From Pseudanabaena sp. BC1403 (GTDB taxonomy: Bacteria > Cyanobacteriota > Cyanobacteriia > Pseudanabaenales > Pseudanabaenaceae): a DNA stretch of 64,000 nt. Below are positions 42,388 to 50,519 of this stretch, piece after piece (positions within the stretch are counted from its first letter, which is position 1; every line of letters begins with the position of its first letter). Location of the stretch: contig NZ_PDDM01000001.1 of the NCBI RefSeq assembly GCF_002914585.1, positions 1 to 64,000 of the forward strand. The letters run 5' to 3'. The notes beneath the pieces are model-generated. The model did no database searches and had not been told where the DNA came from. It was given only the letters and a program-made list of their open reading frames with translations. A program made the translations under genes and the position numbers.

Positions 42388-43841
42388 TGCGGTAAGTTAA
42401 ATGCAAATCCTTTCTTCAAACCAGCTGGGGTCAATCCGTTACCTATAGCCCAAGGGTGGACAATAGTTTGACATCCTAACTGCTGCAAATAGGATTGTAC
42501 CTGTGGGATCAAAATTTGATCATGTACCGTAAGATTCCCTAAATCAGCCCAACTATCCGCATAGGGCAGGCAAGCTTTAGCTTTGACTTTTGCACATACT
42601 TCCGCAACTCCCTTTGGACCTAAGGTGGCTGTATATTCACCTTGTGACTGAGAGGTTACTCCCAAAATTGGCGGGTTACTAAGCAAATTCGAGACAATAT
42701 CTAATCCCCAAGAGGTAATATCTACGCCAATGGAATTGTAGGAAAGTGGTTGGAAATTGCTTACTACCCAATCGATCGCACCAAAGCGATCATATACTTC
42801 GTCAGCAACGTCCAATATAGAATGCTCTGGCTCTATTCCTGCATCAATCAAAAACCACGACCGATAGGAATCAGTTTCGATCAGATAAGTATTTCCCCAA
42901 TTTTTTAGGTCTGAATGAACGGGTTGAGGATGTTCGGGAACAAGAACTTGTTCTCCATAAAATGGCAACACATGAACATCAATGTCCCCAATCTTGATTG
43001 GATCGCTATTCCAAGGAACATCATAAACATTTGTAAAACCAATATCTCGTAATTGTGCTGCCATATCTTCACAGGTAATTGACCCACGTGGAACTCTCGG
43101 CACAACGATCGGAATATCAGGAGAAAATTGCATCAGAGTGGGATAATGCCAGTGATCATAATGACTATGGGAGATGAGAATTCCATCGACTAATCCTTCT
43201 AGCATCGCCCGTGAGATATCGGCATTTAGATTGGGAACGCCATAATTAGAATGCAGATGGGGATCAACCAGAATACCTGTGGTTTGGCTGCGATAAAGTA
43301 GCGCAGCATGTTGTAAGCGATAGACTCCAGGCTCGATTATCTGAGATTCTAATGGTAAAAATGGTTTCTGTTGCAGTACCCACGACTGTAAAAATGCTTC
43401 TAGGATCGGCTGCATTTGATCACTAATCTGGCTTGAAATCTCTTGATAAGTAAATCGAGACTGTCCACAAAGATAGAGAAAATGGTGTAATTGGTGCACA
43501 AATTCTCGATCCTGTATAGCGAGCGCCCCCCTCTTGTTCAAAAAATCTGGAAATCTCCCGTTGCTAAAATTAAGGATCTGCCAATAATTGCGATCGGGGA
43601 ATAAAAATTTTTCCTTTAGACTAAAAGAATTAATAGGATCGTTTTCCTGTAAATCAAATAATTTGGCAACAATTTTCTCATGCTTGGCTGCCGATCGCAG
43701 AATAGCTTCGCCTAAATCTTTGAGGATTACAACTTGATTTAGAATTTCTTGAATGAATGGTTGAACAGCGTAACATAAGCGATCAGAAGAAGTTAAGGCT
43801 TGTAATTGAGAACCTTTCATGAAAGAAATAATGTCTGCCAT
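42384..43841 (-). CDS. Metallo-beta-lactamase-fold protein (UlaG-like) with N-terminal domain
   Basis: About 485 residues from the ATG at 43841. Residues from about 165 onward form an MBL-fold hydrolase: AALLYRSQTTGILVDPHLHS, the metal site ILISHSHYDHWHYP (HxHxDH) and later WFLIDAGIEPEH. This resembles the UlaG/L-ascorbate-lactonase group. The N-terminal ~165 residues are helical and unassigned. It follows the precursor gene by about 100 bp with a hairpin between. Its role in RiPP maturation is unknown: lactone, peptide or phosphoester hydrolysis are all possible. Confidence 0.8.
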   Translation of the reverse strand: MADIISFMKGSQLQALTSSDRLCYAVQPFIQEILNQVVILKDLGEAILRSAAKHEKIVAKLFDLQENDPINSFSLKEKFLFPDRNYWQILNFSNGRFPDFLNKRGALAIQDREFVHQLHHFLYLCGQSRFTYQEISSQISDQMQPILEAFLQSWVLQQKPFLPLESQIIEPGVYRLQHAALLYRSQTTGILVDPHLHSNYGVPNLNADISRAMLEGLVDGILISHSHYDHWHYPTLMQFSPDIPIVVPRVPRGSITCEDMAAQLRDIGFTNVYDVPWNSDPIKIGDIDVHVLPFYGEQVLVPEHPQPVHSDLKNWGNTYLIETDSYRSWFLIDAGIEPEHSILDVADEVYDRFGAIDWVVSNFQPLSYNSIGVDITSWGLDIVSNLLSNPPILGVTSQSQGEYTATLGPKGVAEVCAKVKAKACLPYADSWADLGNLTVHDQILIPQVQSYLQQLGCQTIVHPWAIGNGLTPAGLKKGFAFNLPQ

Positions 43842-43873
43842 AAACAACCGTAAGAACTGATCTTGGACTCATA

Positions 43874-43914
43874 TAGTAAGGATAGACAACACAAAGCACC
43901 ACCTATCCTTACTA
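43874..43914 (-). terminator. Hairpin between precursor gene and tailoring genes
   Basis: TAGTAAGGATAG and CTATCCTTACTA (12 bp, perfect, at 43874-43885 and 43903-43914) enclose a 17-nt loop. It begins 28 bp after the precursor stop codon. Without a T-run it may be an attenuator or an mRNA-stabilising structure that keeps precursor mRNA more abundant than that of the enzymes. Confidence 0.55.
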
Positions 43915-43941
43915 CTAACATCAAAAACTTAGTGAACTAAA

Positions 43942-44280
43942 CTACCACTTAATTGGTGGAATCTGATTGACAAGATATCCTGCCGCAGCACCAGTAAGAA
44001 TGCTGATAACAATCGAGCCTACAATAAACTCACCACCAGCAACAGCTTCTAATTCTTCATCAGAAAGTTCCCCTGCATCTTGGCGCTGATTCAATTCTTC
44101 CTGACGCTTTTTCACTTCAGTCCATAGCTCTTCAGAAGTAATATCGTAACCTTTGGAAGTAGCTAATGCTGTGACAGATTCCCGATCATTTTCTGCTTCT
44201 AAAGCCTTGACTAGCTCTTGGGCAAGGCTCTCATCAGATTGTACTTTTTCAAGAAATTCTTGAACTGCAGTTGCGCTCAT
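43942..44280 (-). CDS. Nif11-type RiPP precursor peptide with cysteine-free core
   Basis: 112 residues from the ATG at 44280, chosen because GGAGAT lies 6 bp upstream. Residues 1-83 are a Nif11-like leader: MSATAVQEFLEKVQSDESLA, LATSKGYDITSEELW and LSDEELEAVAGG, the double-glycine site for a C39 peptidase at residues 82-83. The 29-residue core (84-112) begins EFIVGSIVISIL, is hydrophobic, contains Ser89, Ser93 and Thr96 but no Cys, and ends NQIPPIKW. It is encoded next to LanM with its own 262-bp AT-rich upstream region. Modified in the cytosol, then exported by the NHLP system. Confidence 0.88.
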   Translation of the reverse strand: MSATAVQEFLEKVQSDESLAQELVKALEAENDRESVTALATSKGYDITSEELWTEVKKRQEELNQRQDAGELSDEELEAVAGGEFIVGSIVISILTGAAAGYLVNQIPPIKW

Positions 44281-44542
44281 CTTTAGATCTCCATGTGTAT
44301 TTTGACTAAACTGGCAAAAATTCAAATAACTAGTTTCTATCTAAAACTATTGTTAAGAACAATGTTGTATATAGAAAATAATTTTTAAATATTTTAGACT
44401 ATTTAATAACAAATTAATAATAAAAAAACTAGTATTTTTGAGGTTAGCAACGATCAATTTTATTGTGTGCTAAGACTCATTAAATACATTGTTTATTTGC
44501 ATAAATATTTTAGCTCTGCAACATTTTGATGTCAATAAAGTG
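44281..44542. promoter_or_regulatory. AT-rich upstream region of the precursor gene
   Basis: 262 bp between the LanM stop and the precursor start, with long A/T runs (for example AATAACAAATTAATAATAAAAAAAC-type sequence around 44405). No ORF was found. It probably holds a separate promoter for the precursor, but I cannot pick a clear -10/-35 pair. Confidence 0.4.
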
Positions 44543-47500
44543 TTACAGAGCTGATCCTGATTGCAATAGCAATATACAAGGAAGTAAGTCGGGATGGATG
44601 AGCCGCAAGATCGTATAACCAATTCCAGAGATCCCATGTAAAAGAGAAGGATTAATGCTGAGGTTTTCATGTTGAACTAATAACTGATGGGATTCTTGTA
44701 TGGTATGCCCCCATGATTTTGCCAGCGCTAATAGGTCTGGGTCGTTTAAGGTATTTGCGGCAAACAATAGAGTTTCAATACGCCCACAATTGCCCCACAT
44801 TAAATCATCCTCGCCCCAAATTGAGTACTGTTTAATGGCTTGTAAAACATGATCAATTTCTTCTCGGATGTCTGGTGTGTCTAACTCAGAAAGTCCTCCC
44901 AATCTTGCCAATCCAATTCCAGTCGCTCCATTTGCCCAACTCATTGAATTCCTAGGAGGATTGGTACGAAAATCATTCCAAATTCCTGATTGGCGATCAA
45001 AAGAAAGACGTTCATAGGTAATTGCTGCCTTTGCAGTTTCCATGTATATTTCATCTCCTGTAGCTTTATAAAGCTGCAATAGACTGTAGGCTATTCCTGC
45101 CATTCCACTAGAGAAACCTATGGGTTTAGGTGTTTTGTCACCATCTCCTTTTTGACCAACGAGGTGATTCCCACATTTTCTAGCTAATTCTAAAGCTAAA
45201 GGAGAACATTCAGAGAGAGCTAGTAACCCTAAAATCCCACCAGCCGATCCGTTTAACACCGTGAAATATATATCGCCTTTAATGAGTTCAGGAGTAATGC
45301 ATTCTAATATTTTTTGGGAAGTTGATGCAAAGTTTTGACTACCCAATAGCTTGCTGATTGTTTCCAGACCATAAATCATTGAACCTAGATTAGCAATGCC
45401 GATATCAGTACCAAATCGGCGTTGTTGGAGAGAATTTAAGCTTGAAAAGGTCTCTTGCAATGGAGACAGAACTTGCTGCGTATATTCATACCATTGCGAT
45501 TCTCCAGTGATTTTTGCTAGAGATGCAAAAAATAGAGCAATACCTATGTTCCCATCCCAAAAACCCACCCCTAGAACTTGCCAGCGAAACCGTGAAATTG
45601 TGGGTTTATAGGTAAGCCCGAACCAAGCAAGTCCAGAATCACTTCCAGTAATTCCCTTAGATATTAAAGTTTCCCCTAAAATGATCGCAGTTTCAAGCAA
45701 GGCTTTGTTTCTGTTAATCTTGGCATAATCTGTATTTTGAGCTTCGAGGAGTATGGGTGTGGTAGGAAGAGAAGGTTCTTGACGATAGCGCGCTTGTAAT
45801 GCTCCCTCAATAATCACAAGTTGAGTTTGTAGTTTTTCTTTACTTAGTAATTCAATGTTATTTTGAACTGTCAAAAAGCTAGATTGACTAAAAGTCCCTG
45901 TATCAGTAATTCCATTAGGCGAATAAATGTGAGTATCATTTGTAACCGTAGAAAAGAAAGGAATATCCATTTGTTCCAAGGATTGGATCTCAGCTTCAAG
46001 AATTGACCAATAAATGGGGCGTTCATCAGAAGTAAGAAAAGCTCGACTGAGACTTTCAAGAGCGATACTGCGATCGACTCCATTTTTCATGTATTTGGGA
46101 TTGTAGGAATTTTGCAAGATGGCATAGTAGGTTTGAGTGTTCCGAAATACAAATCGAACTTTAATTTGTGCAAAGGCTTGTAAATGACTATCTTTACTCA
46201 AAAGAAATTCCTTCTGATTCAGTAAAACAAGATACATCTTTTGAAAGCCCTTAGTTACTTCCAATTGGTAAGATGACATATCTATTGTTTTACCGAGTAA
46301 AGTCGGTGCGTTCTCTTGTACAACCTTAGTTTGAGCTGTTTCTAAGCGCATACCATCGGTATTAATATGTTTCCAAACTGGGGTTTCATAGGACTGGGTT
46401 TCACCTCCGAGTCCACTAATATCCACAGTCAAAGTATCATTTGGAAGTATTCCCCATTGTGGCAACAAAAAGGTTCTCAAGACTGAATCCTGTAAAATCT
46501 GGGAGGCATTCTCTAAAGCAGTATGATCTGTTTTAGATCTCGTTTTAATGTGATGATGAAACAAGGTTTCCCCATCTATAAAGACAGGATACTCCCCACT
46601 GGCGATCAGATTTTCCTGATGACAGTCTGTACCTTCAAGTAGATATAAAAGTGCTAAAAGCATCCCACAACGCTCATAGAACCGTTCAATAGATGAGTTG
46701 TCTTTACAAGGTCTATTAGGAATGAATTCCATCCAACCATAATCTTCTCGATTCAAGATCGTGATTGGAAGTAGATGTAAAAGAGAGGGTTGTTGATTAC
46801 ACCAATCCAAAATCTTATTGAACGCACAATCTATAGCCAAGTTCCGAGGTTTATAAACAATTTTAAGTCCTGTATCAAAGGTAATTATTAAAACCGATCG
46901 CCCTCCGTTATGCGAATCTGATAAGTTACACTGGCAGTCTACTACTTGAGTTAAAGATTGATGAGGACTGAAACACTTTTCAATTTCTTTCCAGTCTTGT
47001 TCGAGTCGGGATTGAAATTCTGAGATTGACTTACACCAAAAGATGACCGCAAGGGAGAGGAGTTTTGCCAACACTGGATATTTTTGAAACAGCCCCCATA
47101 ATCCATCCTCAAATAATAATTCCAAGAAGCTTTGAAACTTTTGCCTTTGCTTATGGGTGATATGCATGAGCAGAAAATCTCGCAAGCTATTATTGTTGCC
47201 CCTAAATGTTTCAAATTCCCCCATTAAAGTAGGAGTTCCTATTTTTGCTAGATTTTCCAGTAGACTTCTGAGAAGATGATTCTTTGCTTCAGGGGCTAGG
47301 CAATTCAAAAATTGGAGATTATTCTCCGCTACCGCAAGAAAAGGAACATATACAGACTCAAAGGGAATAGGAGATTCAGACTTGAAACATTGATTTTGAA
47401 GAGTTTTTGGCGATGATTTTGGAGAGTAATTGTTGGCGATATTTAACACTGATTGCAAACAAATTAACCAATCAGAAATAGGGACTTTGCATTGTTCCGT

Positions 47501-47764
47501 AGGTTCACCACCTGCTAACGCCGCTAAAACCCGATCCTGATTAAGCCCTGACCATAGGAGCCGATGACTGAATTTGATGAGATCATTTTTGGCTGCTATT
47601 TTCTGCCATGTTTGCAATCTTTGTCTGGCAATATCACCTAAGTCTTGATTTAAATCTTGGATAGGTATATTGGAAAGAGCAAGCCGCTCTGTCAAAGAAT
47701 AGGTGTTGAATGCCAGTTGCTGAAGTGCTAAAGATGGCTGGTAATCTGGTTGAGATAAGAACAT
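44543..47764 (-). CDS. LanM-type lanthipeptide synthetase with degenerate cyclase domain
   Basis: 1,073 residues. The N-terminal dehydratase (DUF4135) keeps KIVYKPRNLAIDCAFNKILD and GTDCHQENLIASGEYPVFID (Asp380, His382, Glu384, Asn385). From about 690 a LanC-like domain follows, with GFSSGMAGIAYSLLQL, SWANGATGIGLARLGG, LMWGNCGRIETLLFAAN and LHGISGIGYTILRL. At the places where active LanC domains have catalytic His and zinc ligands Cys, Cys, His, this protein has Ser886, Ala944, Met989 and Trp990. Dehydration of Ser/Thr is therefore plausible, zinc-dependent thioether cyclisation is not. Divergent from the reductase gene at 47930. Confidence 0.92.
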   Translation of the reverse strand: MFLSQPDYQPSLALQQLAFNTYSLTERLALSNIPIQDLNQDLGDIARQRLQTWQKIAAKNDLIKFSHRLLWSGLNQDRVLAALAGGEPTEQCKVPISDWLICLQSVLNIANNYSPKSSPKTLQNQCFKSESPIPFESVYVPFLAVAENNLQFLNCLAPEAKNHLLRSLLENLAKIGTPTLMGEFETFRGNNNSLRDFLLMHITHKQRQKFQSFLELLFEDGLWGLFQKYPVLAKLLSLAVIFWCKSISEFQSRLEQDWKEIEKCFSPHQSLTQVVDCQCNLSDSHNGGRSVLIITFDTGLKIVYKPRNLAIDCAFNKILDWCNQQPSLLHLLPITILNREDYGWMEFIPNRPCKDNSSIERFYERCGMLLALLYLLEGTDCHQENLIASGEYPVFIDGETLFHHHIKTRSKTDHTALENASQILQDSVLRTFLLPQWGILPNDTLTVDISGLGGETQSYETPVWKHINTDGMRLETAQTKVVQENAPTLLGKTIDMSSYQLEVTKGFQKMYLVLLNQKEFLLSKDSHLQAFAQIKVRFVFRNTQTYYAILQNSYNPKYMKNGVDRSIALESLSRAFLTSDERPIYWSILEAEIQSLEQMDIPFFSTVTNDTHIYSPNGITDTGTFSQSSFLTVQNNIELLSKEKLQTQLVIIEGALQARYRQEPSLPTTPILLEAQNTDYAKINRNKALLETAIILGETLISKGITGSDSGLAWFGLTYKPTISRFRWQVLGVGFWDGNIGIALFFASLAKITGESQWYEYTQQVLSPLQETFSSLNSLQQRRFGTDIGIANLGSMIYGLETISKLLGSQNFASTSQKILECITPELIKGDIYFTVLNGSAGGILGLLALSECSPLALELARKCGNHLVGQKGDGDKTPKPIGFSSGMAGIAYSLLQLYKATGDEIYMETAKAAITYERLSFDRQSGIWNDFRTNPPRNSMSWANGATGIGLARLGGLSELDTPDIREEIDHVLQAIKQYSIWGEDDLMWGNCGRIETLLFAANTLNDPDLLALAKSWGHTIQESHQLLVQHENLSINPSLLHGISGIGYTILRLIHPDLLPCILLLQSGSAL

Positions 47765-47929
47765 AAAAGTCTAAGCAAATATTGATCAAGAATAAACTAC
47801 ACGGTGTCATGAGAAAATAGTGGTGATGTTATAGTTATCGACAAGTTTATTAGCAAGCTGAAGCTGCAAGAACAAACTTAGGTTCTTAGTTTCACATTAT
47901 GTAACAGCCGCGTTTTAAAAAATTTTAGT
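47765..47929. promoter_or_regulatory. Divergent intergenic region between LanM and the reductase
   Basis: 165 bp separating the two divergent halves of the biosynthetic locus. Both promoters should lie here. I see no strong palindrome and no small ORF with a Nif11-type leader. Confidence 0.4.
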
Positions 47930-49072
47930 ATGAAAACAGTTTCGATCTGCGGATCCAAAGTTGAAAAAATCATGTCGGCAGATAGTTTTGTCGATCATCT
48001 TGAAATTGAAGGTATTAAGGTTAACTGTGGGATTATCCATACTAAAGATATTACCTTTGCCAGCAAAGATCCTGCCCTAAGTAATCATGTTCTATTCCAA
48101 GTCAAAGCCTTTTCCTGCAACTATCGAGACAAACGACTCATTCTCAATACTGCAACTAGCAGCTCTGCCAATCGCTTTAATGCCATAGGATCAGAATTTG
48201 TCGGGGTAATACTCTCAGTAGGAAGCAATGTAACTGATTTAAAGCCAGGCGATCGCGTCATCGGCAATAATTGCTATCCTGACTCTGGCGTGTTGGGTTT
48301 ACCACCAGGAGTCCCCACTAACCATGCTTCCAAAGAGTTTCGGATTCTCCATCAAGCCAAATTAATGAAAATCCCTTCAATCATGCCTGATCATGTGGCA
48401 GCTTCCTTTAGTATTGGTGGACAAACCAGTTACAGCATGATCCGCAAATTGCAGATTCAGCCAGAACAAAACATTTTAGTCACCGCCGCGAAATCAAATA
48501 CATCTTTATTTGTACTCCATGCTCTGCAAAAATATCGTCATAAGATGGGAATTCGGGTTTACGCGCTGACAAGTTCTGGTAAATTGGTGGACAAAATTCA
48601 GTCTATTGGTGTTGATCGAGTGGTGCAAATCCGACCAAACTCTGAGCCTTGGATCGATCCTGAAACAGCTAAATCCATTCTTGAGGAAACAAAAGGCGGA
48701 TTCCATGGCATCATCGATCCTTTTTTTGATTTGCACATTGCCAAAATGCTGCCAGTGATGAAACCAGAAGCTAAATATATAACCTGTGGGCTTTATGATC
48801 AATTTACAGATCTGACGGGAACTCAATCGCCCAATATAGGCTTAAGTCCTCAACATCTTTTATACACAGCGATGATTTATAATCTTTCAATTATTGGTAA
48901 TTGTATTGGACTTACTTCAGATTTAGCTCAAGCAGTAGAAGACTATGCTCAAGGAAATTTGCCTGTAGTGGTGGATAGTGTTTACAAGGGCAGAGATGTC
49001 GCGCCTTTCTTTGACCGTATGTATAATTCTCCCGATCGCTTCGGCAAGGTGGTTTACAGCTATGAAAATTAA
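47930..49072 (+). CDS. MDR-superfamily reductase (zinc-type alcohol dehydrogenase-like)
   Basis: 380 residues with the medium-chain dehydrogenase/reductase layout: the catalytic-domain Cys in VKAFSCNYRDKRL, GSEFVGVILSVGSNVTDLKPGDRV, and a Rossmann half (ILVTAAKSNTSLFVLHAL, YALTSSGKLVDKIQSIGVD). The usual GHE motif is GSE, so zinc binding is uncertain. LanJ(A) enzymes of this superfamily reduce dehydroalanine to D-alanine in some LanM pathways (for example LtnJ). That role would suit the Cys-free core, but other reductions are possible. It overlaps the next gene (stop/ATG). Confidence 0.8.
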   Translation: MKTVSICGSKVEKIMSADSFVDHLEIEGIKVNCGIIHTKDITFASKDPALSNHVLFQVKAFSCNYRDKRLILNTATSSSANRFNAIGSEFVGVILSVGSNVTDLKPGDRVIGNNCYPDSGVLGLPPGVPTNHASKEFRILHQAKLMKIPSIMPDHVAASFSIGGQTSYSMIRKLQIQPEQNILVTAAKSNTSLFVLHALQKYRHKMGIRVYALTSSGKLVDKIQSIGVDRVVQIRPNSEPWIDPETAKSILEETKGGFHGIIDPFFDLHIAKMLPVMKPEAKYITCGLYDQFTDLTGTQSPNIGLSPQHLLYTAMIYNLSIIGNCIGLTSDLAQAVEDYAQGNLPVVVDSVYKGRDVAPFFDRMYNSPDRFGKVVYSYEN

Positions 49073-50510
49073 TTTCCTAGGTCACGCATCCCTATTGGTT
49101 GAGACACAAGACTGTAAAATCTTGATGGATCCTTTACTTTGGGACCCCTTTTGTGATGGAACCAATGCCTCTTGTCCTCAAAGAGAAATCTTTCCTGATT
49201 TATTTCCCGCCTACGATTTTTTAGTGATCTCCCATAGACATACCGATCACTTTGATATTCGTTCTCTTGCCTATCTCCCTAAGCATATAGATGTCCTCAT
49301 CCCCCCAGACAAACTCTTGATTGAATGCTTACAAAATCTTGGATATAAGCATATCTATCCACTCAAAGAATTTCAGAAGGTAAAGATGGGGGATACAACC
49401 ATGATGACTACGCGATCGGAGGTGCGAGTACCTGAATTTGGGATGGTTTTTGCTGACCCTAGTGGCGTATTTTGGAATGCTGTAGACACTTTCTTTGCAC
49501 CTGCCACAATTGAACAGGTTAAACAATATTTTCCTAACATTGATATATTTTTGACCCCTTGGAATGTGGGAACGGAAGCTAAATATCAGACTAATCAGGG
49601 ATTAGGTTTCCCCTTCGATGTTTACAATCATCTATATCGTCTGATCAGCTTAGTTGCCCCTCAAATTATCATTCCTGGCGCTCAAGGATGGAAGTACATA
49701 AATTCTGGAGCTTGGCAAAATCAGATGGCTTTTCCGCAGACCCGTGAACGTTTTTGCCAAGATATGGTGACTGTATTGCCAGAAGCGCAGGTTTGTAGCC
49801 TAGATCCAGGGGATATCGCCGAACTAGATGCTGATCGGGGTTTTCAACATAAATCATCGGCTTGTTCCTACGCCCGAATGATAGTAGATGATCGAGAAAC
49901 TATTGCCTTTACCCCCGTCAATTTCCACAAAGATCTTCACGATCCTAATCCTTTGGGGTATTCCTTAGAGACTTTACAGAAAGCAGTTTCTCATGAAGTT
50001 ACTACGCATTTAGTAGATTTCATTCAAGAACATTTAAGTACTACATTTGTAGAACACCAACATTGGCAAGTTATCTATCAATTAGAAGTAGTCTTTCCCG
50101 ATCGCCAAAATAAGATTTGGCATATAGATTTTGGAAAATCGCTCCTTACTGCGGAAGAAGGGTATAACCCTTTAGCCAATTTATTTTTTTATATAACCGC
50201 TTCAGGATTTTATAACCTTTTACAAAAAAAGCACGGGTGGGAATATTTAGTCAATACTGGCGAATATCGCCATTTCCATAAGGTCTATTTGCCTCATGAC
50301 ACGGGAATTTCACCCGCAAAATCCGAGCAAATAATTGATCCTCTGTTTCTAAAATATCCCAAGAATGAGGATGACTTGCTACGGAGGGAATCCATGTCCG
50401 CCAATCTTCCTCAATCAGATTCTAGTCCTCTGCCAAACACAGGGATGATGCTCTTGGCTAACACCTTCTTCAAGTTACGCAGCAAGCCTCAGTCAAATTC
50501 TATATCTTGA
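49062..50510 (+). CDS. Metallo-beta-lactamase-fold protein (second UlaG-like)
   Basis: About 482 residues from the ATG at 49062, which overlaps the reductase gene by 11 bp; an upstream in-frame start lies inside that gene and is unlikely. MKINFLGHASLLVETQDCKI and DPLLWDPF start an MBL fold with metal site VISHRHTDHFD (HxHxDH), then FLTPWNVGTEAKY and a later HKSSACSYARMIV region. The C-terminal ~170 residues form an extra domain. It resembles UlaG/CMAH-like proteins. Probably a tailoring or maturation enzyme of the RiPP locus. Confidence 0.8.
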   Translation: MKINFLGHASLLVETQDCKILMDPLLWDPFCDGTNASCPQREIFPDLFPAYDFLVISHRHTDHFDIRSLAYLPKHIDVLIPPDKLLIECLQNLGYKHIYPLKEFQKVKMGDTTMMTTRSEVRVPEFGMVFADPSGVFWNAVDTFFAPATIEQVKQYFPNIDIFLTPWNVGTEAKYQTNQGLGFPFDVYNHLYRLISLVAPQIIIPGAQGWKYINSGAWQNQMAFPQTRERFCQDMVTVLPEAQVCSLDPGDIAELDADRGFQHKSSACSYARMIVDDRETIAFTPVNFHKDLHDPNPLGYSLETLQKAVSHEVTTHLVDFIQEHLSTTFVEHQHWQVIYQLEVVFPDRQNKIWHIDFGKSLLTAEEGYNPLANLFFYITASGFYNLLQKKHGWEYLVNTGEYRHFHKVYLPHDTGISPAKSEQIIDPLFLKYPKNEDDLLRRESMSANLPQSDSSPLPNTGMMLLANTFFKLRSKPQSNSIS

Positions 50511-50519
50511 GTATGAATT

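Noticed and set aside
43942-44280. Longer start of the precursor at 44325
   Set aside because: The ATG at 44280 has a GGAGAT site at good spacing and begins the Nif11 leader; the extra 15 residues do not fit the leader pattern.
44792-44794. Cys991 (GNCG) of LanM as a preserved zinc ligand
   Set aside because: Aligned with LxCHGDLGN, the Cys falls two or three positions after the ligand pair, which is Met-Trp here; with the Ala at the other Cys position no full site remains.
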